This document shows positions 46,216 to 55,899 of a stretch of DNA of 64,000 bases, piece by piece. The stretch spans positions 30,492 to 94,491 of the forward strand of contig JAFTFY010000026.1 of NCBI GenBank assembly GCA_017458185.1. Direction: 5' to 3'. The translations under genes and the position numbers were made by a program. The stretch comes from Neisseriaceae bacterium (GTDB lineage Bacteria; Pseudomonadota; Gammaproteobacteria; Burkholderiales; Neisseriaceae). Each line of letters opens with the position of its first letter. Position 1 is the first letter of the stretch. A model generated the notes under the pieces. It ran no database searches and had not been told where the DNA came from. It saw nothing but the letters and a program-made list of their open reading frames with translations.

Positions 46216-46668
46216 ATGAGTTTAATTCAAGAAATTCTGTCGGCGGATAACATTGTGTTGGATGTTGAAGTTGCCAGTAAAAAAAGACTGTTGGAAGAAA
46301 TTGCCCAGTTAGCCTGTCAGCGTTATGCTTTGGACAAAGAAGAAGTGTTTGATTGCTTGTTTGCACGCGAAAAGTTGGGCAGTACGGGCTTGGGGCATGG
46401 CGTGGCTATTCCGCATGGGCGTTTGGGCGGTATGGTGTCGGAAACGGTTGCGGTGTTTTTGCGGCTGAAAGAACCTGTGGATTTTGATTCGCCTGACGAT
46501 AAGCCTGTGCAATTAGTGTTCGCCTTGCTGGTGCCTGAAAACGCTACAGGCAAGCACTTGGAAGTGCTGTCTGCTTTGGCGGATATTTTTTCGTCCAAAA
46601 CCGCTCGCGAAGGTTTGCTGATGGCAAGCGACAAAGAGACGGTTTTGAATATTCTTACAAAACAATAA
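46216..46668 (+). CDS. ptsN: PTS EIIA-Ntr regulatory protein
   Basis: A 150-residue EIIA-type protein; the phosphoacceptor His lies in GVAIPHGRL, near residue 68, preceded by [12 protein letters not shown]. It takes phosphate in the nitrogen-related phosphotransfer chain and regulates other proteins. First gene of the typical betaproteobacterial order ptsN-hprK-rapZ, 10 bp before hprK. Confidence 0.95.
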   Translation: MSLIQEILSADNIVLDVEVASKKRLLEEIAQLACQRYALDKEEVFDCLFAREKLGSTGLGHGVAIPHGRLGGMVSETVAVFLRLKEPVDFDSPDDKPVQLVFALLVPENATGKHLEVLSALADIFSSKTAREGLLMASDKETVLNILTKQ

Positions 46669-46678
46669 GTTATCTATT

Positions 46679-47644
46679 ATGCCCAGTATTTCTGTTCGCC
46701 GCCTGTATCAGGATAATCAGCACAAACTGCAACTGTCTTGGGCAGGTGGCACAGGCGGTGCGGATAATCGTATTCAAGAGAGCAGCGAACGCCCTGTGTT
46801 GGCTCTTGTTGGGCATTTGAATTTTATTCACCCAAACCGTGTGCAGGTCATCGGTGCGGAAGAGTACGATTTTTTATCTCGCCTTGAAAACGGCAGTATG
46901 ATGAAATTGTCGTTGGAAGATTTGTTCGACACCGAAGTGGCTGTGATTGTGGTGGCAAATGATATGCCTGTGCCGCAGTTGCTTCTGGATTATTGCGACA
47001 AACACAATGTTCCCCTGATTACTTCGCCTGTGGAAAGTCCGTATTTAATGGATATTCTGCGGATTTATTTGCAACACGCATTAGCGGTGTCGGTTACCAA
47101 ACACGGTGTGTTTCTTGATGTGTTTGAAGTGGGCGTACTGATTTTAGGGCAGTCGGGCTTGGGTAAAAGCGAGTTGGCGTTGGAACTTTTAACGCGGGGT
47201 CATCGTTTGGTCGCCGATGACGCGGTGGAGTTGCACCGCACCGCACCCGAAAAATTAGAAGGGCGTTGTCCGCAGGTGTTGCGAGATTTTCTCGAAGTGC
47301 GGGGCGTGGGCATTTTGAATATTCGCAAAATGTTCGGCGAAACAGCGGTGCGGCTGACTAAAAGTTTGCAGTTAATCATCAACTTAATTCCAGCCGATGA
47401 CCATTATATGAAAACGGTGGATAGACTGAATACGCTGATTGAATACGATGAAATTTTAAAGGTGAAAATTCGCAAAATCACCATTCCTGTGGCGGTGGGG
47501 CGTAACTTGGCGGTGTTGGTGGAAGCGGCTGTGCAAAATTTCATTTTACAACAACGCGGTATCGACAGTACGCAAGAATTTTTAGACCGCCATACAGCGG
47601 TGATGAAAAAGGATAATATCAAAAATGAAATTGACGCTGATTAG
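46679..47644 (+). CDS. hprK: HPr kinase/phosphorylase
   Basis: A 321-residue bifunctional enzyme acting on Ser of HPr. The Walker A motif [15 protein letters not shown] is followed by LVADDAVEL and the HprK signature [10 protein letters not shown]. The C-terminal helix region [23 protein letters not shown] is present. The 3' end overlaps rapZ by 20 bp, implying coupled expression. Confidence 0.96.
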   Translation: MPSISVRRLYQDNQHKLQLSWAGGTGGADNRIQESSERPVLALVGHLNFIHPNRVQVIGAEEYDFLSRLENGSMMKLSLEDLFDTEVAVIVVANDMPVPQLLLDYCDKHNVPLITSPVESPYLMDILRIYLQHALAVSVTKHGVFLDVFEVGVLILGQSGLGKSELALELLTRGHRLVADDAVELHRTAPEKLEGRCPQVLRDFLEVRGVGILNIRKMFGETAVRLTKSLQLIINLIPADDHYMKTVDRLNTLIEYDEILKVKIRKITIPVAVGRNLAVLVEAAVQNFILQQRGIDSTQEFLDRHTAVMKKDNIKNEIDAD

Positions 47645-48473
47645 CGGTTTATCGGGTTCAGGCAAGTCTATTGCCTTGAAAACATTAGAAGATTGCGGCT
47701 TTTTTTGTGTCGATAACTTGCCGCCTGCATTGCTGCCTGAATTAGCGAAATGGCATTATGTGAATAATGCCAAAGCCAAAATCGCCGTTAGCATAGATTG
47801 TCGTTCTCGCGTTTCTAACGAACGCTTTGAACGCTTATCCGATATGGCAAAAGCCGTTAGTATTGAAGTGTCGATTTTATTTTTAGACGCAAGAGATGAA
47901 ACCTTAATCCGCCGATTTTCCGAAACGCGCCGCACACACCCATTGCTGAAAGAACAAATCTCATTAGAAAAAGCCATTGAAAAAGAAAGAGAAATTTTAG
48001 AAATTTTGCGACAAAATGCCTATGTTATGGACACCACATACTTAACACCGCAACAGTTGGTGATGCGTGTGCGTTCATGGTTAGGCGTGGCAGACAGCCC
48101 TTTTGTGCTGACCATTGAATCGTTTGGTTTTAAGTATGGCATACCGTCTGACGCAGATTTTGTGTTTGATGTTCGCGAGTTGCCCAACCCTTATTACGAC
48201 AAAAACTTGCGTGAATACACAGGGTTAGACGCACCTATTCAAGACTTTTTTGCCCAAAATAAAGACGCAGAAACTTTAATTAACGATATTGCAGGCTACC
48301 TGAAAAACCGCATAGAAAAATTAAAAAGCAGTCGCAATCATCTGAAAATCGCCATAGGCTGCACAGGCGGCAAACACCGTTCGGTATTTGTGGCAAATGC
48401 ACTGAGCGAACACTTTCAGGCAGCCTTGCCTGTATTGTTAAAACACAGACAGTTGCCCGAAAGAGAAAGATAG
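47625..48473 (+). CDS. rapZ: RNase adapter protein RapZ
   Basis: A 282-residue P-loop protein: Walker [18 protein letters not shown], then FCVDNLPP, and the C-terminal [14 protein letters not shown] block. In E. coli RapZ directs RNase E to GlmZ and binds GlcN6P. Overlaps hprK by 20 bp. Near the C-terminus FQAAL is encoded by an uptake sequence in the frame. Confidence 0.96.
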   Translation: MKLTLISGLSGSGKSIALKTLEDCGFFCVDNLPPALLPELAKWHYVNNAKAKIAVSIDCRSRVSNERFERLSDMAKAVSIEVSILFLDARDETLIRRFSETRRTHPLLKEQISLEKAIEKEREILEILRQNAYVMDTTYLTPQQLVMRVRSWLGVADSPFVLTIESFGFKYGIPSDADFVFDVRELPNPYYDKNLREYTGLDAPIQDFFAQNKDAETLINDIAGYLKNRIEKLKSSRNHLKIAIGCTGGKHRSVFVANALSEHFQAALPVLLKHRQLPERER

Positions 48474-48550
48474 TTTTTCAGGCAGCCTGAATTTTGAAAA
48501 CTGTTATAATTTTGTTTGATTTAGTTTGCATTTTAATGGAGTGCATTGAT

Positions 48551-48802
48551 ATGCCTACGATAACAACTCATTCACCGCAAGAATTAACGGCTTTATATAG
48601 TCAGTTGTCGCGTGCCAAACAAAATGAATTTTTTTTGCATTTACGCCAAATGGTTGAACAAGAGCGGTTTTGTCAGGAAAATAATACGGCAAATGATGAT
48701 TTGTTGGCTTTGGCAGGTTCAATGAAAACAAATATTAAGTTATCTGATGATGAATTAGATGAAGCAATCCGCCGTTCTTATTATGCACGAGATGAACAAT
48801 GA
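48551..48802 (+). CDS. Antitoxin of a VapBC-like pair
   Basis: An 83-residue acidic protein (ATG at 48551 after GGAG) with no obvious DNA-binding motif in its first half; the tail KLSDDELDEAIRRSYY resembles toxin-neutralising tails. It overlaps the PIN-domain gene by ATGA, the usual antitoxin-toxin arrangement. Identity is mainly by position. Confidence 0.7.
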   Translation: MPTITTHSPQELTALYSQLSRAKQNEFFLHLRQMVEQERFCQENNTANDDLLALAGSMKTNIKLSDDELDEAIRRSYYARDEQ

Positions 48803-49203
48803 ATATTATTGCTGATACTAATTTGTTGGTTAGATTTTTTACACAAGATGATGAAAATCAATTCAAAAAAGTTGTTGATATTTTTATAAAATCAAGAAAA
48901 ATTATAATACCAATAAATGTTTTATGTGAGTTGGTTTGGGTTTTGTCTTATTCGTATAAATTCAAAAATGATTTTATTGCTGATAGAATACAAAAATTGG
49001 CTAATAATCCTAAAATTGTTATTCAACAATCTGCAGTTGATTTCGGTATAAAAATGTTAGAAAAAAATGGTGATTTTTCTGACGGTATCAATGCTTTTTC
49101 TGGTATGGAAATGGCATTTGGTGAGCCCATTTCTTTTGTTTCTTGCGATAAAAAAGCGATAAAAATATTAAAAGAATTGGGCATTCAAACGATTGCGTTA
49201 TAA
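48799..49203 (+). CDS. PIN-domain ribonuclease toxin (VapC-like)
   Basis: A 134-residue PIN domain: the acidic residues are in IADTNLLVRF (Asp near 6), INVLCELVWVL (Glu near 43), a GDFSDG motif (Asp near 94) and SCDKKA (Asp near 117). VapC toxins cleave tRNA or rRNA when freed from antitoxin. Overlaps its antitoxin gene by 4 nt; both are AT-richer than the flanking rapZ and rbgA. Confidence 0.85.
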   Translation: MNIIADTNLLVRFFTQDDENQFKKVVDIFIKSRKIIIPINVLCELVWVLSYSYKFKNDFIADRIQKLANNPKIVIQQSAVDFGIKMLEKNGDFSDGINAFSGMEMAFGEPISFVSCDKKAIKILKELGIQTIAL

Positions 49204-49233
49204 ACTTTTCAGGCAGCCTGAAAGGACAAAATA

Positions 49234-50154
49234 ATGAGCATACAATGGTTTCCAGGTCATATGAATAAGGCAAAAAAAGCCATTGCCGAACGCATCAAAA
49301 ACATTGATGTGGTGATTGAAGTCTTGGACGCACGGCTGCCTGCGTCATCAATTAGCCCTTTGTTGGCGAAAACCGTTAAAAATATGCCCTGTTTGAAAAT
49401 TCTTAATAAAGCCGATTTAGCAGATGAACAACGCACGCAACTGTGGATAGAACACTTTAAAAAACAAAATATTACAGACGCAATCGCGATTGTTGCATTA
49501 GACCATTCAGGCAGCCTGAAAGTGATTAACTCGTGCAAAAAATTAGCACCGCACCGCAAAGGGTTAGAAAAACCACTGCGTGCTATGATTTGCGGCGTGC
49601 CGAATGTGGGCAAATCCACGCTGATTAACACGATGATTGGCAAAAAATCAGCCAAAACAGGCAACGAAGCAGGCGTTACTAAAGCCGAACAACGCTTGAT
49701 TTTGGCTGACGATTTTTGGCTGTATGACACGCCTGGTATGCTGTGGCAAAAAATCATCGTGCCAGAAGCAGGCTACAATTTGGCGATTGCAGGCTCTGTG
49801 GGTCGCAATGCTATGGACGAAGAAGATGTCGCCTTGTATTTAATTTCTTACTTAAAAAACAATTACTTAAAAGAATTGCAAAACCGTTATTCGGCAAATG
49901 AATTAGACCAAAACACGCATGACGATGAATGGCTGACGCACATTGCCAAGCGGCGTGGTGCGGTTTTATCGGGTAATCGCGTGAATTATCAAAAAGCGGC
50001 AGAAATTGTTTTGCAGGATTTTCGTGGTGGTGCATTAGGCAAAATCACATTAGAAACGCCCGATAAATGGGCAGAATGGTTTGCCGCCGCCGTGCAAATT
50101 GAAAAGGAAAAACAAGCGAAGCAGGCATTGCAAAAAGAAATGCGGAAAAAATAA
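49234..50154 (+). CDS. rbgA: Ribosome biogenesis GTPase RbgA/YlqF
   Basis: A 306-residue circularly permuted GTPase for 50S assembly. N-terminal IQWFPGHMNKAKK, the permuted order NKADLA (G4), then GVPNVGKST (G1) and DTPGMLW (G3). AAAGGAC precedes the ATG. An in-frame uptake sequence gives HSGSLK. Confidence 0.95.
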   Translation: MSIQWFPGHMNKAKKAIAERIKNIDVVIEVLDARLPASSISPLLAKTVKNMPCLKILNKADLADEQRTQLWIEHFKKQNITDAIAIVALDHSGSLKVINSCKKLAPHRKGLEKPLRAMICGVPNVGKSTLINTMIGKKSAKTGNEAGVTKAEQRLILADDFWLYDTPGMLWQKIIVPEAGYNLAIAGSVGRNAMDEEDVALYLISYLKNNYLKELQNRYSANELDQNTHDDEWLTHIAKRRGAVLSGNRVNYQKAAEIVLQDFRGGALGKITLETPDKWAEWFAAAVQIEKEKQAKQALQKEMRKK

Positions 50155-50205
50155 AATTGTAGGCAGGTTTTTAACCTACCAAATTGTTTTCAGGCTGCCT
50201 GAAAC

Positions 50206-51108
50206 TTATTGATATTCCTGAATAAACCGTTTTAACTCTTCGATAAACGGCATACCGTTTCTTGCCCCTTTGCGGGTTACTGACAAAGCGGCTGCGGCTG
50301 TGGCGTGGCGGACGGCTTCGCGTCTGGGCATATCGAAAAAGGCGGCTAATGCACCGTTGAAAGTGTCGCCTGCACCTGTGGAATCTACGGTATTTACCTT
50401 AAAGCCCGACTGCCGTTGTGCGTAGCCGTGTTGATGATATAAAACGCCGTGTCGTCCGCAGGTTATCGCCATATTTTCTTGCGAATATTGTTTGAAATGA
50501 TGCACCACATCGGCGGCTTGACTGTTTTCAGGCAGCCCGAAAATTTGTGCGTATTCAATTAAATTAGGTGTCAGTATTGTAGGCGTGGCTAATAACTCAT
50601 CGGGCAAATCCTGTGCAGGTGCGGGGTTTAGGATAAAATGTTTGCCATATTTATACGCCTGACGGCACGCATAAACCACGCATTCCAAAGGAATTTCCAA
50701 AGAACACAAAATCACATCGGCAGCCAAAATTTTGTCTTGCTGATTGCGAATATCATCAACCGTGAGTGCGGCATTTGCCCCGCTTACCACGATAATGCAG
50801 TTATCGCCTTGCGACACATTCACCACAGCCACGCCCGTTGGCACGCCGATTTTAATGTGAATGCCTGTGGTGTCGATATTTTCTTGTTTTAACAGTTTGG
50901 TTTCGCGTCTGCCCATTTCGTCATCGCCGACTGCGGCAATCATCGCTACGCTCGCCCCAAGTCGGGAAGCAGCAACGGCTTGATTCGCCCCTTTGCCGCC
51001 CGATAACATGGCAAAATCCTGACCAAACACGGTTTCGCCTAATTCAGGCAAAATATTGCTTTCCACTACAAAATCGGTGTTAATACTGCCGATGACCAAA
51101 ACATTCAT
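50206..51108 (-). CDS. rbsK: Ribokinase
   Basis: A 300-residue PfkB-family sugar kinase. N-terminal VIGSINTDFVVE, the substrate-binding GGKGANQAVAASRLG and the C-terminal catalytic DSTGAGDTFNGAL with its Asp. These are typical of RbsK (ribose to ribose-5-phosphate). No ribose transporter is adjacent, so another sugar substrate cannot be excluded. Confidence 0.93.
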   Translation of the reverse strand: MNVLVIGSINTDFVVESNILPELGETVFGQDFAMLSGGKGANQAVAASRLGASVAMIAAVGDDEMGRRETKLLKQENIDTTGIHIKIGVPTGVAVVNVSQGDNCIIVVSGANAALTVDDIRNQQDKILAADVILCSLEIPLECVVYACRQAYKYGKHFILNPAPAQDLPDELLATPTILTPNLIEYAQIFGLPENSQAADVVHHFKQYSQENMAITCGRHGVLYHQHGYAQRQSGFKVNTVDSTGAGDTFNGALAAFFDMPRREAVRHATAAAALSVTRKGARNGMPFIEELKRFIQEYQ

Positions 51109-51304
51109 TATGATTATTCCTATAATTTTCAGGCTGCCTGAAAGTAAAAAGCAATGATAACAATGCGATAGATATTTGTATATATTTGCATAAAAATATC
51201 AACAAAAATGACGCGAAAAGCGACAGTTACGGTTGTTTTGAGAGATTTCAGGCTGCCTGAAAGCCATTTTTTTGTACAAAATCAATTTTTAACTTCGTTG
51301 TTGT

Positions 51305-51576
51305 GCGGTTTGTTTGCTTCTCAATCCATTGATTTACTTTGTAAATCAATGATTTTAGTCTAACGACTAAAATAAACCTTATTTTAACTTCGCCTAAATT
51401 GCGGTTTGTTTGCTTCGCAAACGCTTTTATTGACCTGCGTCAATAAAGATTTCACCTGACGGTGAAATAAACCTTATTTTGGCTTCGCCTAAATTGCGGT
51501 TTGTTTGCTTCGTAATCCATTGATTTACTTTGTAAATCAATGATTTTAGTCTGACGACTAAAATAAACCTTATTTT
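51305..51576 (+). repeat. Three tandem units of the modular two-hairpin repeat
   Basis: The gap 51109-51649 holds no gene. Units at about 51305-51400, 51401-51494 and 51495-51576 each start GCGGTTTGTTTGCTTC, carry two hairpins and end ATAAACCTTATTTT. Units 1 and 3 carry ATTGATTT..AAATCAAT plus TTTTAGTC..GACTAAAA. Unit 2 has TTTATTGA..TCAATAAA plus TTTCACC..GGTGAAA at the same positions. The array ends in an uptake sequence, as at 225-412. Confidence 0.85.
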
Positions 51577-51649
51577 CAGGCTGCCTGAAAAGGTTATTTT
51601 GCAGTAATATTTCACCTATTTAATCACATTTTCAATAGAAAGCAATCCG

Positions 51650-53134
51650 ATGAGCAGTCAAGCGTTTGAAATTGCACGCACGGAAGATGGTGTGTCGCAG
51701 TATTTGTTGTCGAATATGATTAACCGCCACGGTTTAATTGCGGGGGCGACTGGCACGGGGAAAACTGTGTCGCTTCGCAAAGTGGCTGAATATTGCAGTG
51801 ATGCGGGCATTCCTGCGTTTTTGGTGGATGTTAAAGGCGATTTGTCGGGCTTATCACAATCAGGCGAAAAATCGGGCAAAATTGCCGAACGCATGGCATT
51901 ATTTAATCTACCTGATGATTATCTACACGCTTATCCCGTGCGGTTTTGGGACGCTTTTGGCGAAAAAGGTATTCCTTTGCGTATGACCGTGTCGCAAATG
52001 GGGGCAACGCTTTTGTCGCGATTGTTGCAACTGAATGCCACGCAAGAAGGCTTGATGAACATAGTCTTCAAAGTGGCAGACGATAACGGCTGGTTATTGT
52101 TAGATTTCAAAGACTTGCGTTCGATGTTGCAACATGTGAATGACAACGCCGCCGAATATCGCACCAAATACGGCAATGTCTCCGCCGCCAGCGTGGGAGC
52201 CATTCAGCGAGCCTTGCTGAAATTAGAAAACGAGGGGGCGGATTCTATTTTTGGCGAACCGCCTGTGTCGTTAGATGATTTAATGCAAACGGACGGCAAA
52301 CAAGGCGTGATTAACATTTTGAATGCCGAGCGTTTAATGCGTTCGCCGTCTATTTTTGCAGCGGTTTTGTTGTGGCTGTTGGCTGAATTATTCAACACGC
52401 TGCCTGAATGTGGCGATTTGGATAAACCGAAATTTGTGCTGTTTTTTGATGAAGCCCATTTGCTGTTTGACGATATGCCGAATGCTTTATTAGATCAAAT
52501 AGAACAAGTGGTTCGGTTGATTCGTTCCAAAGGTGTGGGCGTGTGGTTTTGTACGCAAAACCCGATTGACCTGCCTGATACGGTATTAGGGCAGTTGGCA
52601 GGACGCATACAACACGCCCTGCGAGCCTTTACGCCACGCGATCAAAAAGCAGTCAAAGCGGCAGCAGAAACTTTCCGCACTAATCCTAAATTTAAGGTTA
52701 CCGAAGTCATCAGTGAATTAGCCGTAGGCGAGGCGTTGGTGTCGTTTTTAGATGAAAAAGGCACGCCCACACCTGTGGAACGGGCGTTTATTCTGCCGCC
52801 ACAATCCAAACTGTCGCCGATTGATGACACCTCACAACAAAACGCCATTCGCAGCGATATTTTGTACAATGCCTATCATCAAGGCATAGACAATTATTCG
52901 GCATATGAAGCCTTGCAAGAGCAAATCAGCCAGTCTGACAAAAACGCAAAAAAATCGCCATCGATTATGGACGGCGTTTTGTCGGGTATTACAGGACAAC
53001 GCCGACAATCGGGCGGCGGCATTGTGCATGATGTGGCTAACCAAATAGCCCGCTCAACCCGCAACAAAGTGTTGGGTAAAATCACCACAGCCATTACACG
53101 CGGCATTTTTGGGGCTTTGACAGGGAAAAAATAA
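51650..53134 (+). CDS. yjgR: HerA/VirB4-like ATPase of the DUF853 (YjgR) family
   Basis: A 494-residue P-loop ATPase. Walker A is AGATGTGKT, Walker B KFVLFFDEAHLLFDD, with WFCTQNPIDLPDTVLGQLAGRIQHALRAFTP typical of the family. It has no membrane segment. Function in cells is poorly defined; HerA/FtsK-like DNA or peptide translocation is inferred. The end carries a Gly/Arg-rich patch (TGQRRQSGGG) and a short hydrophobic tail. Confidence 0.9.
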   Translation: MSSQAFEIARTEDGVSQYLLSNMINRHGLIAGATGTGKTVSLRKVAEYCSDAGIPAFLVDVKGDLSGLSQSGEKSGKIAERMALFNLPDDYLHAYPVRFWDAFGEKGIPLRMTVSQMGATLLSRLLQLNATQEGLMNIVFKVADDNGWLLLDFKDLRSMLQHVNDNAAEYRTKYGNVSAASVGAIQRALLKLENEGADSIFGEPPVSLDDLMQTDGKQGVINILNAERLMRSPSIFAAVLLWLLAELFNTLPECGDLDKPKFVLFFDEAHLLFDDMPNALLDQIEQVVRLIRSKGVGVWFCTQNPIDLPDTVLGQLAGRIQHALRAFTPRDQKAVKAAAETFRTNPKFKVTEVISELAVGEALVSFLDEKGTPTPVERAFILPPQSKLSPIDDTSQQNAIRSDILYNAYHQGIDNYSAYEALQEQISQSDKNAKKSPSIMDGVLSGITGQRRQSGGGIVHDVANQIARSTRNKVLGKITTAITRGIFGALTGKK

Positions 53135-53149
53135 GTGGTATTTAGGTTT

Positions 53150-54172
53150 TCAGGCAGCCTGAAATAGTTTTAACAAAGGTGTAGGCAAGGCTAATTGTTT
53201 GATTTCATCTAATGAATAAAAACGCATATTGTTTATTGCTGAATTATTTTCAGGCAGCCTGAAAAAATAGGGTTTAATTTCTAATTTTCTGTGTGTTAAA
53301 CGATGAATAAATGGATTGTCTTTTTTTATTAAAATCAAATGATTGTCTTTAATAAATTGATTCAATTTATTTTCATCATCAAAACACGGCACGCAAAAAA
53401 GACTTGCCCAAATGCCTGTGGCTGGGCGTTTTTCTAATAAAATGCCTTCGTTATTTTCTACAATCGCCCAAAACATTGGCACATTTTTAACGGTAAGTGC
53501 GGCTTTTTTGCGGGGCAATGCGTCTATGCGATTTTGGGTTAATGCTTGGCAGATATTGTTTTGCGGGCATTGTTCGCATTTGGGTTTATTGCGTGTGCAA
53601 ACTGTGGCACCCAAATCCATAATTCCTTGAATATATGCAGGTAAATCGTTTTTATTGGGCGGGAGTAATTGTTCTGCTATGTGCCACAATTCTTTTTCAA
53701 ACGCTTGATTTTGTAAATCGCCGTCTAATGCAAAAACACGACACAAAACGCGTTTGACATTGCCGTCTAAAATGGTTTCAGGCTGCCGATGTGCAAAAAC
53801 CGCAATCGCCGCTGCCGTACTTCTGCCTACGCCTTTAAGTGTTTGTAATTCAATGCGATTTTGTGGAAATTTGCCGCCAAAATCGTGCATAATTTGCCGT
53901 GCGGCGGCGTGTAAATTTCTGGCACGACTGTAATAACCCAAACCTGCCCACAATGCCAAAACTTCGTCTTCGTGGGCTTCGGCTAATTCGCTAACAGTCG
54001 GAAATCGTTGAATAAATCGCATAAAATAATCACACACGGTTGCCACTTGTGTTTGTTGCAACATAATTTCGGATAGCCAAATTTTGTATGGGTCATTCAC
54101 TTGCCAAGGCAGATTGTGGCGACCAAATTTTTTTTGCCAGTCAATCAGTTGTGTGGTAAAAAGAGTGTTCAT
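53150..54172 (-). CDS. mutY: Adenine DNA glycosylase MutY
   Basis: A 340-residue base-excision enzyme removing A opposite 8-oxoG. The N-terminus has LPWQ, IMLQQTQV and the catalytic-helix region LKGVGRSTAAAI; the [4Fe-4S] cluster is Cys-x6-Cys-x2-Cys-x5-Cys (CTRNKPKCEQCPQNNIC); a NUDIX-like 8-oxoG recognition domain follows. The final L-F-Q-A-A-stop is produced by an uptake sequence, and another inside gives FRLPEN. ATG at 54172 chosen; the divergent methyltransferase gene starts 21 bp away. Confidence 0.95.
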   Translation of the reverse strand: MNTLFTTQLIDWQKKFGRHNLPWQVNDPYKIWLSEIMLQQTQVATVCDYFMRFIQRFPTVSELAEAHEDEVLALWAGLGYYSRARNLHAAARQIMHDFGGKFPQNRIELQTLKGVGRSTAAAIAVFAHRQPETILDGNVKRVLCRVFALDGDLQNQAFEKELWHIAEQLLPPNKNDLPAYIQGIMDLGATVCTRNKPKCEQCPQNNICQALTQNRIDALPRKKAALTVKNVPMFWAIVENNEGILLEKRPATGIWASLFCVPCFDDENKLNQFIKDNHLILIKKDNPFIHRLTHRKLEIKPYFFRLPENNSAINNMRFYSLDEIKQLALPTPLLKLFQAA

Positions 54173-54192
54173 TTTTTTTCGTTGCGTTGAAT

Positions 54193-55350
54193 ATGTCAAA
54201 TTATTCTTTGGTTCTGACTTGTCCGCGTGGTTTGGAGCGTGTCTTGACGGCGGAAATTGCGTCTATTATCGGTAAAAATGCGGCGTGTGGCAATGGTTTT
54301 GTGCGAGTAGAAAATGCCACATTAGAAGATATTTATCGCTTAAATTTGCACACTCGCACGGCTTCACGCGTTCTGTTGCAAGTGGCAAATCAACACTATC
54401 GTGATGAAGACGATATTTATCGTGCGGCACGAAATGTGGCGTGGTTTCTGTGGTTTAGCGTTAAGTGTTCATTCAAAATCAGCATTGAAAGCACAGGCTC
54501 GCACCTAAAAAGTTTGAATTTTGCCGCCTTGCGTGTGAAAGACGCGGTATGTGATTGTTTTCGTGAAGAATATAATGAACGACCGTCTGTTGATAAAGAC
54601 AATCCTGATATAAAAATTGCCGTTTTTTTGGATAAAAAAAGCATTGCCATTTATTTAGATACTTCGGGCGAGCCTTTGTTCAAACGCGGTTATCGACAAG
54701 GGCAGGGCGTGGCACCATTGCGAGAAAATTTGGCTGCAGGTTTATTGCTGTTGGCAGGTTTTAATGGCGAACAAGCATTTTTCGACCCGATGGCAGGCAG
54801 TGGCACGATTGCGATTGAAGCCGCCCTGATTGCCAAAAATCAAGCCGCAGGTTTGAATCGCCATTTTGCGTTTGAAAAATGGAACAATTTTAAAAGAGAT
54901 GTGTGGCAAAAAATACGCACACAAGCCGAACAGGCAATTATTAACGCACCGCATAAAATTATGGCATTTGATGAAGATAAAAAAATCATTCAAATAGCCC
55001 AGCAAAATGCTCAAAAGGCAGGTGTTGCAAAGGAAATACATTTTCAGGCAGCCCATTTTCCGAACGATAAACCGTGCGATGATGATTGTGGTTTATTATT
55101 GTGCAATCCGCCATACGGCGAACGATTGGGCGAGTTGCAACACATTCAAAAAAATTATTTTGCTTGGTCTGCCGCACTAAAACAGCAATTTTCAGGCTGG
55201 ACGGCAGGATTTTTCACCGCCGACCGCGAATTGCCTAAAATAATGCGACTTTTGCCAAAACGCAAAATTCCCCTGTATAATGGCAAGTTGGATTGTCGTC
55301 TGTTTTTGTTTGATATGGTATCAGGCACGCATCGAAGACAAAAAGTTTAA
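54193..55350 (+). CDS. rlmL: RlmL-type 23S rRNA N2-guanine methyltransferase (THUMP domain)
   Basis: A 385-residue enzyme equal to the RlmL half of E. coli RlmKL: N-terminal ferredoxin-like/THUMP domain (LTCPRGLERVLTAEI), SLNFAALRVKDAV, LFKRGYRQGQGVAPLRENLAAGLL, the SAM motif FFDPMAGSGTIAIEAA and catalytic CNPPYGERLG. Expected product m2G2445. The RlmK half is absent. ATG at 54193 chosen over a TTG at 54187. Confidence 0.88.
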   Translation: MSNYSLVLTCPRGLERVLTAEIASIIGKNAACGNGFVRVENATLEDIYRLNLHTRTASRVLLQVANQHYRDEDDIYRAARNVAWFLWFSVKCSFKISIESTGSHLKSLNFAALRVKDAVCDCFREEYNERPSVDKDNPDIKIAVFLDKKSIAIYLDTSGEPLFKRGYRQGQGVAPLRENLAAGLLLLAGFNGEQAFFDPMAGSGTIAIEAALIAKNQAAGLNRHFAFEKWNNFKRDVWQKIRTQAEQAIINAPHKIMAFDEDKKIIQIAQQNAQKAGVAKEIHFQAAHFPNDKPCDDDCGLLLCNPPYGERLGELQHIQKNYFAWSAALKQQFSGWTAGFFTADRELPKIMRLLPKRKIPLYNGKLDCRLFLFDMVSGTHRRQKV

Positions 55351-55374
55351 TATTATCATAAGGTTATAAGAGAT

Positions 55375-55818
55375 ATGGCGATTGATGAACGACTCATCGA
55401 CCAAAGTTACAGCAGTTTTGAACAACGCATCAAATGGCCTGTACGCATTATTTTGGGCGTGATTGCCTTTTGGGTTGCGACTTATTTTGGTTCAAGTTGG
55501 ATGCATGTTCGCGATAAAGCCACTTGGGAATTGTCTAATGATCCTATCGTGGGACGCACGGTAGAGCATGTGATTGATTTGTCTATGTCCAAAAGCAAAG
55601 ACACCCCAATGACCAAATGTGCGAACGAAGAAGAATGCAAACAGTTTCGCCGTTATGTATTTAAACTGATTGGTGACGGCATTCACGGCAAAAACACCAT
55701 GCTTGTGGCTGCCGACTATAATAAACTCACCGAAAAACTCACGCATCGTGTTTATTGTGAAGAAAACGGCACCATGATTTACAAAGAATTTTATGAAGAT
55801 GCTGGTCATTGCCGTTAA
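55375..55818 (+). CDS. Single-pass membrane protein of unknown function
   Basis: A 147-residue protein with one membrane helix (about 22-42) and a C-terminal soluble part with several Cys (MTKCANEEECKQF, VYCEENG, AGHC) that could form disulfides outside the cytoplasm. ATAAGG precedes the ATG. Close behind the methyltransferase gene (25 bp), possibly co-transcribed. Family not recognised. Confidence 0.75.
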   Translation: MAIDERLIDQSYSSFEQRIKWPVRIILGVIAFWVATYFGSSWMHVRDKATWELSNDPIVGRTVEHVIDLSMSKSKDTPMTKCANEEECKQFRRYVFKLIGDGIHGKNTMLVAADYNKLTEKLTHRVYCEENGTMIYKEFYEDAGHCR

Positions 55819-55835
55819 TTTATTTTTCCTTTTCT

Positions 55836-55875
55836 TTCAGGCAGCCTGAAAATAAGAATATTCAGGCTGCCTGAA
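55836..55875. terminator. Inverted pair of uptake sequences before orn
   Basis: Copies at 55836-55850 and 55861-55875 in opposite reading can form a 15-bp stem with a 10-nt loop, 17 bp after the preceding stop codon. Confidence 0.6.
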
Positions 55876-55899
55876 TTTTCATTAGAAAGCACACAAACA

